Assembly: GCA_914767715.1 (NCBI GenBank)
Contig: OU612075.1
Coordinates: 436,001 to 496,000 of the forward strand
Reading direction: 5' to 3'
Source of the DNA: Membranipora membranacea
Taxonomy: Eukaryota; Bryozoa; Gymnolaemata; Cheilostomatida; Membraniporidae
DNA length: 60,000 nt
The notes under the pieces were generated by a model. The model was not told where the DNA came from. It did not search any database and saw only the letters and a program-made list of their open reading frames with translations. Positions 11,326 to 23,726 of the stretch are shown here, one piece after another. The position numbers and the translations under genes were made by a program. How positions within the stretch are numbered: the first letter of the stretch is position 1; each line of letters starts with the position of its first letter.

Positions 11326-13735
11326 TTAAGGAAACAACATGAAAATACAAGGAGTTATCTTGTCATGTTTAAAAAGCAGGCAACTCCTATATATATTTCC
11401 TTATGTACGACAACTATACGAATACATCTGATCCTTTATCCTAATGAGTATGGTATGGCAGAATACTCATTCAAGAATTCACATGTCTCATTATACAGGC
11501 GGTCCGATATTTATGGCGTTATGGACCGGTTTCTATAATTCAATATTCAAAAATCATGGACAATCGCCAGGTTACAATGAGTTCTACAACAGAACGCTTT
11601 TTACATATTCAGTCAACTCAATCAAGCGGCGTCTTTATAAACTATTTGTAAAAATTTGCTAAGCTTTGACAGGACCATAATTGTTTGCTACCTAAACATC
11701 TGTCAAAAGGAAAGGGATCATTCGGTTATGATTTATCTTGTGTTGTATTGTTATGTAAAGGGTATGTGGTTAGCAAGTTTGTATATAATTTGAGCAGTAT
11801 TTCCAAATGCAAACATTTTGTAATAATTACTCCCAATTGAAGCTACAAATCTCTATATCAAACAAGTGATGATGTTCCAAATAATGTTAAACCCGGTTCT
11901 GTTTTCTTGCAGACGCACTCCCACGATCTTCAGCCTATAATGAAGGCCGTTGCTCTGTTTGGTGAATATGTTAACAGAAAAGATCGTAAGTTATAACTAA
12001 AGAAACATAGTGTGATTAAAATCAGCACCTGATTGAGAGGGAAGTTCAATTTAACTTGCCCTCTCTCATAATATCAGTAGTTGATAGTGAGGATTGATAA
12101 GCCAGCAATGCTACAATACAGCGGGGTGCTTGCATAAAGTCATTATCAAGCAATGCTACCATGCTGCAGGGTGCTAGCATACCCACCCGCGTCTTTGTAT
12201 TGACCATGTTAAAGTCACTTTTTACTGCCATTTTCTTTAATATAAGTACCACCCTTGTTTTAGATGGTGGTCTACTTGCTATAGCGATGAATCAGAGGCC
12301 ATGGCTAAGGGCAGCGTATGACAGAGCTTCTGAAAAATATGATGGACTAATAATCCCAACCATCAAGTTTGTGGCAAGAGAAGTACCACCTACAATCCAG
12401 GGGTTCATGAGCTCCATTGGAGAGGTGCTTAGAAACACTGTGAACACAGGCATTTCGAACCTGACTGGACATCCTGCGATATTGCTGGACGCAGGAAAAG
12501 CACTTCCGTAAGATGTGAGTTGACTGAGTGCTCTTGATTTGCGCTATTGAATTACAGGAGTTTTGATTCATTTGTGATTCACCTATTAAATATCAATTGT
12601 TCCCAATCATTGTTCTATCAATTGATCGGTTGATTATATCGCTTATCATTTAGTGAATTTATACGTTTGTAACGTTTGGGGCGAAAGTTGTCTTTCCGTA
12701 CATTTTATTTTCAAAAGAACGGACAAATCCTATAAAAACACAATGAGGTTACTATGTTCATATTATCATTGGCACATGTATTTTGGCTAAATTGGAAATA
12801 TATTAACATACATAAATGGGTATTTCATATAACCTGGAAAGACTACATCATGTTTAACAAATAATTTTGAGATCCCTCTCAAATTTTCTTAACTCACATC
12901 TGTTGCTGTCTAGTTGTGGCGATGTTTATGAACGTATGCGAAGCTGACTGAACTATTTTGACCACGATGGAACTGTGCCACTTCCTGTTGGCCTTCAGAT
13001 AATCGGATCTCATTTTGGGGAGCCTCATCTTCTTGAACTCGATTATGGCATAGAAAAGCTCGTACAAGGATCATAACTACACATTATAACTTGATCTGAC
13101 ACGGAAATAAGCATCAATTGATGAAATACTGTACTACCCCCCTCCATTCCTGTATTCACAAAGTCATGACAATTGAACTATGAATGGAACAATATTGCAT
13201 TTAAAACTCTCAAACTGCTCAGTTCATGCAATTGTCTATTTAACTCAGATTGCAGAGATAATAATGTTTTAATTAAGATAGTCACAGCCTCATACAGGAT
13301 TCAATTCACTACTGGATATAATTTCCAATTTTGTAGCTGTTACCAAACATACCAAGTTCTAAGTGGAAAACAATTGCCTTAGCTGAAAATATTTCACAGC
13401 TTGTAATTTATATTTTTAAAACATCTGACTCTCAGTATTAAAAGGTAGACAGCTACAGATAATATTTGGTCACGTTTTGTTTGCCCTTATCAGTACCCCA
13501 GGAGGAAATTGCTATTACTTATCCAAGATCAGGGATTTACAGTTGATTAAAATTAAATATTGTCAATAAATTTACAACTTCCCTCACTTAGATTTGTAGT
13601 TGGGGTTCGGTGCCATCCTCAACAGGATGTTGTCCCCCCCCCCTGTTTAATAGGTTTTTAGCAGTGCAGTATTTTTAGGAATATTCATCTGATAACTATG
13701 GCTTTCTGTTTTAGATAAAATGCAATTGAAACAGA

Positions 13736-14221
13736 GTCTGTGAGGCGCCATGTTGTGGTCTGTGAGGTGCCATGTTGTGGTCTGTGAGGCGCCATGTTGT
13801 GGTCTGTGAGGTGCCATGTTGTGGTCTGTGAGGCGCCATGTTGTGGTCTGTGAGGCGCCATGTTGTGGTCTGTGAGGTGCCATGTTGTGGTCTGTGAGGC
13901 GCCATGTTGTGGTCTGTGAGGTGCCATGTTATGGTCTGTGAGGCGCCATGTTGTGGTCTGTGAGGCGCCATGTTGTGGTCTGTGAGGTGCCATGTTGTGG
14001 TCTGTGAGGTGCCATGTTGTGGTCTGTGAGGTGCCATGTTGTGGTCTGTGAGGTGCCATGTTGTGGTCTGTGAGGTGCCATGTTGTGGTCTGTGAGGTGC
14101 CATGTTGTGGTCTGTGAGCGCCATGTTGTGGTCTGTGAGGTGCCATGTTGTGGTCTGTGAGGCGCCATGTTGTGGTCTGTGAGGTGCCATGTTGTGGTCT
14201 GTGAGGTGCCATGTTGTGGTC
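13736..14221. repeat. 22-bp minisatellite, 22 copies
   Basis: The unit is TGTGAGGYGCCATGTTGTGG plus TC, repeated about 22 times. One unit is 21 bp (a G is missing near 14,118) and one has TTATGG instead of TTGTGG (13,930). Units alternate between GGCGCC and GGTGCC. Because 22 is not a multiple of three and the minus strand of the unit lacks stops, all three minus frames stay open with the motif MAPHRPQHG. I read these frames as non-coding. Confidence 0.95.
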
Positions 14222-15719
14222 TCAACCTGACAAGTCTAATTTGGAGATGAAACTATATGGAACAAATGTATATCTTCCAGAGGTCATTTAAATAATTTCT
14301 TGGAGAGCCGTCCATTGCTTTGGGAAAGCCAAAATAACACTGTCCAGAGAGGGAGGGAAATATGTGCTTTAGAATTCAGGAGCAACTTTTGTAATAATTT
14401 GTAACTTGGGCAGGGGGCTTTTATCTTGACAAAAATTCCGTGTTAAGGCAGTCTTGTTTTTGCGTAACATTCCATCACATAGGTAGATAGATTTTTTTTG
14501 TTTACTCAGATCATTTCAAATCAATTCAATACCTCTACCAACAATAATCTCAGCCCAGTTTGGTTATACGATGATTTATTTGAATGAGGAAAGGCTCTCA
14601 TAATTATCAACCATAATCTTATGCATTAAAAGGACACTTTACATACTGCCACTTCGAGCTACTCCTGAGATCTTCACAATCTTATTGCAACAATTTTTGA
14701 AGCTGTTATCAAAGCAGGAGTCATTTTGATCTTGACAGTGGAATCAGTACATTCAATTTGTGATTTCTATCATATAGATTCACAGTGTATGGAGAGACTG
14801 CTGTGCAGTCATTGAATAAGAAATGAAGCTCGATCCACTGGAAATCCGAGATACAGAGCACATATGGAGTTTGTTTTAAGCTCTAAATGAGGTATATATA
14901 ACACAAAGCATGAAAAATTGTTTATCTTATCGCAATACCATTTGAGTAACCTATGGCATTTGTTTGCTTGTTGTTATGAAAAGTCTTTTCTAACCGTCTT
15001 GACAAATTAGAGATGATACTCAAAACTCTGATTCATCAATGTTATTGTAGGTGAATTATGGGGGGATTTTTGCAATAAAAATTGTGGCAGTTGAAAAAAA
15101 GGCATGTAATGAGAGCACTACTTAGACTAGAGTCGATTCTTAATTCATCATGCTCTCTTAGTACTATGTACAAGCCTGCTGAAGTTTAAACCTTGAAAAA
15201 TAACTAAATTTGTGCTAATATTTTTATTTGTTTTGTTTTTAGCTTTTTAGTATCAGGGAGGAATAGCAAAACTCTAATCTCACAATTAACAAGTAGTAAG
15301 ATGATGATAGACTAAGAACTGGAAGGAGCAGAACAGTGCGACAGAGAGACAGGAGCTGTATAATATTTAATCACAAACAATGGACAATAAATGTTCCCTC
15401 ATTGTTTGCGTGTATGCAAAGACAATGGAAATATTTCATTTATATCTTTGTGACTTTCTGTCTTCTTGCCGCTGTTTTCCATTAAAGCAAGCATGGCACT
15501 GGCTTTACAAGTTTTATATTATACGCCATCAAGAAAATGCGATAACCCCTAGATGCTACCTGAAATTGTGAATTTGCACTGCCATCATAACATTTGATAT
15601 AATTATAGGCATCTGACAAGTTTGGCATATTTCTGGCATGACTGGTATAATGGTATAATCTGGTATAATAAATCAAATTTTTGATCTGAATAATAATAAT
15701 CATAATATTCACCTCACTT
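14222..15719. other. No gene seen
   Basis: AT-rich DNA without recognisable exons, RNA genes or repeats. Short open frames here have no family features. Confidence 0.5.
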
Positions 15720-18115
15720 CTGTGGGGAATAATATAATTACTTGACTGGGCTCAATGTACAGTAATATCCCTACACAAAACCAATTGTCAAAATGCACAT
15801 GGCTTTGCTTAGTTATAAGTGAATATACATGTAATAAATAAACTTGTGAAGGAATAGCTTGATGATAGAGTCCTTACAGTAGAGAGCTTTCGCTTGTGTA
15901 ACAATAGAACTCAATGAAAGCCTGCCTGAAAGCTAACCATCACTACTGTAATTACCAATATTATGCTCTTGAATCAACCAATCTTATAATACTGTAATCA
16001 CCAATAATAAGCTCATGAAGAGACTTTCTTCTACGATTTCTTTGCTTTCAGAAATGTGTAAATTTGCTCATTGCCTTCAATTTTCTGGAGTTATCCTGAA
16101 AACATACAATGTCCTCCTTATCAACCTGACTTTCCTATAACCCTACTTAACAACCCTAAAAGTTATGTAATACCTCTGTGACCTACATCATGAAGCAAAG
16201 CTGGGTCAGCTTTCTCCTAACTCAATAGCATGTATGTTATTGCTCCAGCCAAAGCCATGGTTAACCCTAGCACTTGTGACAAGGTGGGAGAAGGCCAATG
16301 ATTAAATCTCGCTGGAACCACTTGGGACAGCAGTTACCGGCAGCAAAATCATCTACAAAACAATAAAATTACTGCCCAAATAACCTACAAGAGGGTGAAT
16401 GCTCCATACCTTTTATCTGCCAGCCTGATAATCAGCTATCAATGTGTTTGACAATGATATAATTGGTGCATCATAAGATTCAATGTGTACCCCTGGCAGC
16501 AATTTGGGGGAACATTGCAATAACACCTTAGCATAACTTGGTGATGTCTACTATAATAACCCTACAAAACCCGACAGCTATGATGTAAATGACTTGGCTT
16601 TGCACAACATGATTTAGACATCAAGTACATTGTTGTGAAGAGATATGTTGATAATAGAGTTTTTACAGTAATCAGCTCTGCCAGGTTAAACAATGTAATA
16701 GAATGAAAGCCTGCCGAAATAAAGCTAATACTACTGTAGTAACCCAGTGCTATGCTCATAAATGATTCAAGCTCATGATACCGCCTTCACTTACTGGCCG
16801 TTTAACAATGGTAAATTTTTCTCAAATTTCTCAATTTTTAGCTGTTTTGGTGTAAATTTCAGGAGTTATCCCAAAAACAAGCAAAGTCCTCCTTTTCAAT
16901 CTGGCCGTCCTATAACCCTACTTCTCAACCCTAAAAGTTATGTAATACCTCTGTGACCTACATCATGAAAGTATAGCTGGGTCAGCTTTCTCCCAGCTCG
17001 ATAGCCTGTATGTTATTGCTCCAGCCAAAGGCATTGTTAACTCTAGCACTTGTGACAAGGTGGGAGAATGCCAACACATCAATCTCAAACTTTGCCAACA
17101 ATTCAATCTCACTGGAACCATTTGGGACAGCACTTTGTGGCAGCAAAATTGAACTACAGAACAATAAAATTGCTATGCAATCATTTTACAAGAGGATGAA
17201 TACATTATACATTTTGCTCAGCATTCTGAGGACTCGCTATTAGTGTGAATGACATCGTTATATCTAGTGCATCATAGAATTCCATGTGTACCCGTGGCAG
17301 CACCTTGGGGGAACATGGAAATAACGCGTCAACACCACTGGGTTCACTTTACTGCTATATCCCTACAAAACCCGACAGTCAGGATGTAAATGACTTGGCT
17401 TTGCACAATATGATTTGGACATCAAGTATATTGTTGTGAAGAGATAAGTTGATGATAGCGCACTTACAGTAATCAGCTCTGCCAGGTTAAACAATGTAAT
17501 AATGTGAAAGCCTGCCCGAAATGTATCTAATACTACTGTAATTACCCTGTGTTATGCTCATGCATGAATCAAGCTCACGATACCTCCTCCATTTACTGGC
17601 CGTTTAACAATAGTAAATTTTTCTCAAAATCTTCAATGTTTATCTGTTTTTGTGTAAATTTCAGGAGTTATCCTGAAAACAAGCAAACTCCTCCTTATTA
17701 ACCTGACTGTCCTATAACCCGACTTATCAACCCTAAAAGTGACATAATACCTCTGTGACCAAAATCATGAAGCATAGCTGGGGCAGCTTTCTAAAGCATC
17801 TAGCTCAGTGGTATAATTATTTGTAGCAGATATAAGTTTACTCATAGGAGATGTGATGGGGTGGGCTTGCTCAAAAATCTTATTTGATTTCAGTTGAATC
17901 GAAAATAATTTATTGGTATATCAGCTTTATTAAAGAGCAGCGAATTGCTGCACCATTAAGAGCTACCAATGATTCTAGCGCCAAGCATGTTATTCTGGAA
18001 AACTGACAACCATCCAACATTATGTATGGCAATGTTATATTTGGTGCGTCGCAAGATTCAATTTGTACCCATGCCATCACCGCACTTTGGGGGAACATGA
18101 TAGAGCGGCCCTCAT
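15720..18115. repeat. Tandem repeat of about 790 bp, three degenerate copies plus a fragment
   Basis: Landmarks recur at the same spacing. TTACAGTA lies at about 15,873, 16,663 and 17,464. CAGGAGTTATCC-like blocks and CCCTACAAAACCCGACAG-like blocks keep the same order. A last piece with TTTGGGGGAACATG recurs near 18,085. Copies have diverged by substitutions and indels, and no long frame is shared. It may be a macrosatellite or nested copies of an unrecognised transposon. Confidence 0.75.
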
Positions 18116-21100
18116 AGCTCAGCACAGCTTTTAAAGCAAGATCAATTAGAGAGGTCAATAATAGAAAGCAAAAGGGGTGTAAACTGTTGAGCCTTCAACC
18201 AGAATTTTAAGAAATCAATTTGGAGCACAATCGATATGTAAGAATTAGGATGTTCGACCAAATTTTGATGCAGTGAAATCGGATAGTGAAACAGTAAATA
18301 GAGCATATTGTAAAATAATCTTGGTATTTTCAGATTTTCTTTTTGATAAAGTCACAGCATCAAACTGAGCCCTCGATTAAACCATTTTCTTACCCGCCAC
18401 TAGAAACCAAAAACAAAACATGAGATATAATTTTCAAGCAAGACCTGTGGCGGATTCGAAAATAATCTTGACTGGAATAAGAAAAATAGAAAATTAATAA
18501 TATTTCAATATCGAAACCAACATAATTAATACTATATCCTGGTTCAATGTGTGGAGAAAATCATCAATTTCTACAAGAATTCAGATTTCCAGGATTGCAC
18601 TTTATAAAAATACGAAATAATATAGATTGTGGGTTTTTCCAAGATGAGGCTGAACCCAACAATATAATGGCTAACAATGTCCTTACTATCCACCCCTGGT
18701 TGGGATGGGATGGAGATCCCCATTCATAGCCTCAGTTAAAAATACAAAGGCTGGGTATGGTGATCACCATCCAACCCAAGGATGGATAGTAGACAGTTGA
18801 AGTTTGGACGGATATAAATCAATATCGCCGGGTTGAAAAGACGATTTTCTGATGGGAATTCTCACTATTTAAGCCAATTTTATCAATAAGTTAAAAAAAA
18901 AGGATTAAATGCACTGGGGATTGTATGATATACATATTAATATTATGTATCTTAAACTTAATTGTCAGGAGAAAAATATTTACATATCAATAATAATTCA
19001 ATAATGAATATGTAAACATTATTCTATTTACAACTTAATACAGTATGAATGATCGGGTTGCTCCAGCCAAGGAGTTACATCTCCTAGTCTCTAACACCTT
19101 GCTTCAGCTAACAGCAAATAAAAACAGTAATATTGTTCACTATAAACAATATATACAATATAAACAATAAAAACAATATAAATGCAATATAAACAAGAAA
19201 CAGTATAGATAATATAACCCATTTAAACAAAGCAAACAAAACAAACGATAGAGTTTTTCAATAAGTTTAACAATTAGTAAATCTCTAATGAGATTATCAT
19301 ATAAAAACAGTAGCTATCACTATTATTCATTTTGTTACAGTTAGAGGATCTGAGATTTGAGAGGAGCCAAGCTTTGCAAACAAATAACTAACAGTATTAG
19401 AATATTAAAAGCTTTTAAACTTGAATATATATAGTTGATACTCATGTACAGGGGCACAGTCTTATTTTGTATAGTAGCTGAGGCATGTTGATGTTTCCAC
19501 AGTTTCAACATCATAACTGCACAACTCAGAAGGATTTTCAGCTCAGCTAAAGGTGATTTTGAGAATCTTCAATGGACATATGTAGCCAATACCCTTTTTA
19601 GTCAGATACCAGCGATCAGTGTCACCTTGCAAATAAAATGTATAATTATAATGTAAGGAAAGAAGGAGTTGCCCCTACTGTATATAAGGGGAAACAACTT
19701 CTTAAACTAAAAGTTGATCATGTAGTTTGAAAGCTCACACTGTACCACCGGGATAGCTGGTAGTTGCATTTGCCGCGAAAAGGGAGAGTAGTTGATGATG
19801 AAATGTTACTACAAGCTATTCAAGCTCAGTTTGATGACAGATAATAAATAGTTAATTTATAATTCTGTTTTAAGTATTAATTTCCAAGTAAGCATTATCA
19901 AGTTTTATCAAGCGCCAGTACCATCAATGCCTATGGTGACTATATAGTCAGGATCTTGTAAACACAAACACCAGATAATTATAGTCTCTGACCTAGAACA
20001 TTCTTCCATCTGCCTGTTTTATTAAGATGTTATTGACTGAATCTTATGATGTTAGAATGAACAGTATGGCAATCATTCTCGAGCATACATATGTAGTGTA
20101 AGCTAGTTAATTCAAATCCTGATAATTCGGAATTCCTGTTAATTCAAACAACTGAGAGTGGTCCCAGCTCAGCCAATGATTTTTTAGAACCATTCGAATA
20201 TGTGACTGTAATTTGAAATTGTATTCCCCTATCAAGGAGGAAAATCACTTCATATTCAAAGTTGTCTTTTCTAATCAAGGAAGATGTAACTGCTTGTTCA
20301 GATGTTTGTTTTTGACAATGCAGACGAAGGGAGTGATCAATATCTGGATTTAACGCTTTTAAACAAAGCTGCCAACGCCGCATTTCCAATTCAGTTCACT
20401 GGTCATCAGTGTTTTATTTAAACTATGATAGAAAAAACAACAAAACACTTTTAAATCTTACCACTACACAGGCTCTCATCACCCATATTTAATTTTGGCA
20501 GATAACCAAAAAAATCTAGCAGGTTGTAGAATTGCTAGTTTGTTATCACCTCACAACAACCACACATTGTTAGGGGTGGAACGACCTCTTGAGGTTGGAG
20601 TTAAATTTATGGACCGATCCGAGGTTGCCTAACCCCGAACAACAAACACACATTGTTACCTTTCTATTCATGTATACACACACCTATTTGATTGGCAGAA
20701 GTCCTGTAAACATGATTGATCAATAATTCAAGCCGAGAACGTGATATCAACATCTGCCAGTCATCGGCTTATGAGATCTAGCCTAGTTCTATGGGTACAG
20801 TGTGTGCTGCACTAAGAATCCATCCGAATGTCTATTTGGCAACTGCCGAATGCCAGCAGCATGGCATCTGGTGGCACAGAAGAGGTTGGGTTGTAGACAT
20901 CCATCATCCGGTCAATAAAGCCATCCGGCTGTTTGAGTGCCAGCCGGATGCCTATTTGGCATCTACCGGATTAGAAGCGAACAAACGCAGGTTGCTAAAT
21001 TGGCATCGGGATGGGTTCATCACAGTCACACTTTGAGATTGATACAAGGTGAAATTCGCGCTGCCAGATGGGTATTTGTCATTTGGCATTTAACTCTTTT

Positions 21101-22045
21101 ACGGAAATGTGTGGCGGATGGCCATCTAAAGTGGGGGGGGGGGGGTGAATAAGGCTGAATAATCAGATGTAGGTAGAGACCTAATCTACATCATATGGTC
21201 TCATAGAATTGATGATAGCTGTTGGTAGAATGCGCAAGGGTAGCTCCAACATTACCATGAATTACCTGATACGTTTTTCTTCACCTAGAATTCCCTAAAG
21301 TATTCACAAGTTTAGCATCTTCCATAAGTAATGCCTTCCCAAGTTCCCCTCATTGCTAATGAGTAAGATCAGGAGGTGGAAGTCTAATTCTATGATTCAC
21401 TCTGTTCTCTACTATTACTTTAAAACAACCTTGATTATTTTACCATAGCTCAATTCTGAATAATCTGATAGCTTTGAAAACGGAGAGAGCTTGTTATGTA
21501 TCGATCATGCAGAAAGCATTATGATCTTGGGCTATTGGTGATGTATATAATTATTATAATTTATTGGCAAGTATGGGTAAATTGGTAGTTGTCTATAGCT
21601 GAATGACAATTGAATAGTTGTAACAAATGCGTTCACTGCTGTTCGCCAGAGAGGCCAGGATTAGTTCCCTTACAGGTACAACTGCACAAAACATGTATAC
21701 AAGGATTGTATCGAGGGTATTATACTTCCAGATCATGATAGTACAACTGTTTATCCCACTGCATTTAACCGACTACTGGGCTCAATTGATGCCCCAGGTG
21801 TGCTCCGACCAGCCTGCAAACTGAGAGTAAAGATTCTCAAAACAAAAGTCCGAATGTATCCTATAAGTAAAAACGCTAGTAAGTAATAGTATATATTCCA
21901 ATAAAATTAATATATTTTGTTCACAATCCAATGGACACAGTATGTCTATAAGTACCATCTCCCTTATCATATCAGTATTCAAGATGTGGTATGATCTACT
22001 GTGAAGTGGAAACTACATAGTTCATTGAAGATATTTGCTTTCCGT
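18116..22045. other. No gene seen; dispersed short repeats
   Basis: AT-rich DNA. Between 20,815 and 21,125 the words TATTTGGCAT and CCGGATGCC recur in variants, followed by a 13-G run at 21,133. The stretch 21,789-21,828 matches a segment in copy B of the LOXL intron (about 59,020-59,060) that is absent from copy A. No gene can be supported. Confidence 0.45.
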
Positions 22046-22345
22046 CTTGACAATATTTCAATCTTGATCGTGCTGTGAAAGGAGAAATTCAAACAGCTTG
22101 TATAGAAAATTTGTCTTCTTATCCACGTCGTCAGATTTATACATTAAATACTTATCAACAGCCTTTAATCTTCAATCTTTTAGGTATTTGATGAGTTTTT
22201 TTAAGTCAGTATGAGTGGTTGAAATGCCTTAGAATTCAGAAAAGCAATATTGCTCATCTGTAAAACATAGCAGAAGAAGCTAAACAATATGCTGCTTTAA
22301 GTTTACCAAGGGAAACAATCGTTCTTCAAATTGATCACGGCAATT
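22046..22345 (+). pseudogene. Possible relic of an unidentified coding sequence
   Basis: One plus frame starting at 22,051 reads like protein for 49 residues (QYFNLDRAVKGEIQTA... and YPRRQIYTLNTYQQPLIF). After two stops the same frame resumes with protein-like stretches ending PRETIVLQIDHGN. I do not recognise the family. A decayed transposase or host gene is possible, and chance cannot be excluded. Confidence 0.25.
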
Positions 22346-23069
22346 GATAAAATAAGTTAAAAAAATTCCTCAATACTAAACTTTGCGCTGCCTCCACTAA
22401 AAAATTTAACATTGCTGCACAACATTATATGCCGACATCGCTGGGCTGTGTTTAGGGTTTTTTGAAATTCCTGTGAGAGAGAAGGTCACAGTTTTGCCTT
22501 ATCCCTGCAATGATCACTGAAGTTGATATCAGCTTACCCCATTGACACAAGTTACAGAGTTTCTAAATCGTCCATGATAACAAAACAAGCAACAGCAGCT
22601 AATATTTTGTCACACACACCAGATCCCAAGGTAGAGAAAGTATTTTAACATAACGTAAGCGCTTCAGGATTCAAACAATTCTGCATTATATATATCAATA
22701 ACAAAATAGGACACATTTTAGCGCCTCTTTCAGAACATCTGCGAGTTTTACTTTTTTAAATTAAAGTATATTTAACATTTTTTTTATTATCAGGGTTTTA
22801 CTGCCTCAGAAATCATTATTAATTTATTGATACATAATACCTCGTGATGCACCATAGATTGAGTCAAGAATGGTGTAATACGAATGATCAAATGTAATTT
22901 GAAAGTGCCATGCCGGATCTGAAATCAGTCTAAATACAATAAAATATGTAATCATGTGCTCTCTGCATACTCAGCTATCGCATATTGTTGGAAATATCCA
23001 GGTATAATGTCAAATTATTTGGCATTATGTTTTATCTTATCCTGTGACATATTATATTACCATATATTC
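22346..23069. other. No gene seen
   Basis: AT-rich DNA with no recognised exon or repeat, ending at the right-hand flanking repeat. Confidence 0.5.
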
Positions 23070-23363
23070 ATTGTAATCAAAGTTTTAAGGCCCATAAATA
23101 CAAAGGAATAAGTGTGTGCAAGCCTGTATTGAATCAAGCCTGTTCACCACCTGAAATGCATTTCACTTTTTCTTGCAGCGAGCAGACCAACTAAACCATG
23201 TGTGCAGCTTAGTTACCTACATTTCATGTTAGTTATTAAGCTTATAATGAAAAGGAATGAAATGACGACGATTTGACCTATGGAATATATTTATATTTTT
23301 ATATCTAAAGACAAACCAATACCAATGGAGAAGCACCAAAACTAGATGTACATCTTAGTCTAC
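23070..23363. repeat. Flanking repeat, right copy (A2)
   Basis: Direct repeat of 6,033-6,300. Its right half, from AGCAGACCAACTAAACC on, is the version seen in copy B (53,260 on), whereas the left half of the copy B repeat follows A1. Confidence 0.8.
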
Positions 23364-23726
23364 ACTAAATCCACAAGATTAACCCCGAAAAAGAGACGCC
23401 AAAACTAGATACATCTTGGTCTACATTATAATGCCGCATGATTGACCCCGAAAAAAATAAGAGAATAGTGTACACCTTAAAATCGCATGCCAGTATGCCA
23501 TTATGACTATTAGTAAACCAGCTATGCCAGTACGATATTGGTGCCAAGTGTGTGGGGTTAGATTTTGAGTAATAAACTGCCAATCACTGATTTAGAGATT
23601 TTTGTGAAGGCACACGACAAAGAGGTCCTGAGGACCAATAATATTTAGTTGTTTGACATTAGGAGTCAAGTAAGGAGACAGTTTGTCATCTGATAGACCT
23701 GACAGTAGATGAGTACTAGTTGTAGA

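Noticed and set aside
13736-14221. CRISPR-like array
   Set aside because: Units are contiguous with no unique spacers, and the host is an animal.
13647-14225. Repetitive minus-strand frames with MAPHRPQHG
   Set aside because: They are open in all three frames because the 22-bp unit has no stop; there is no splice context or family similarity.
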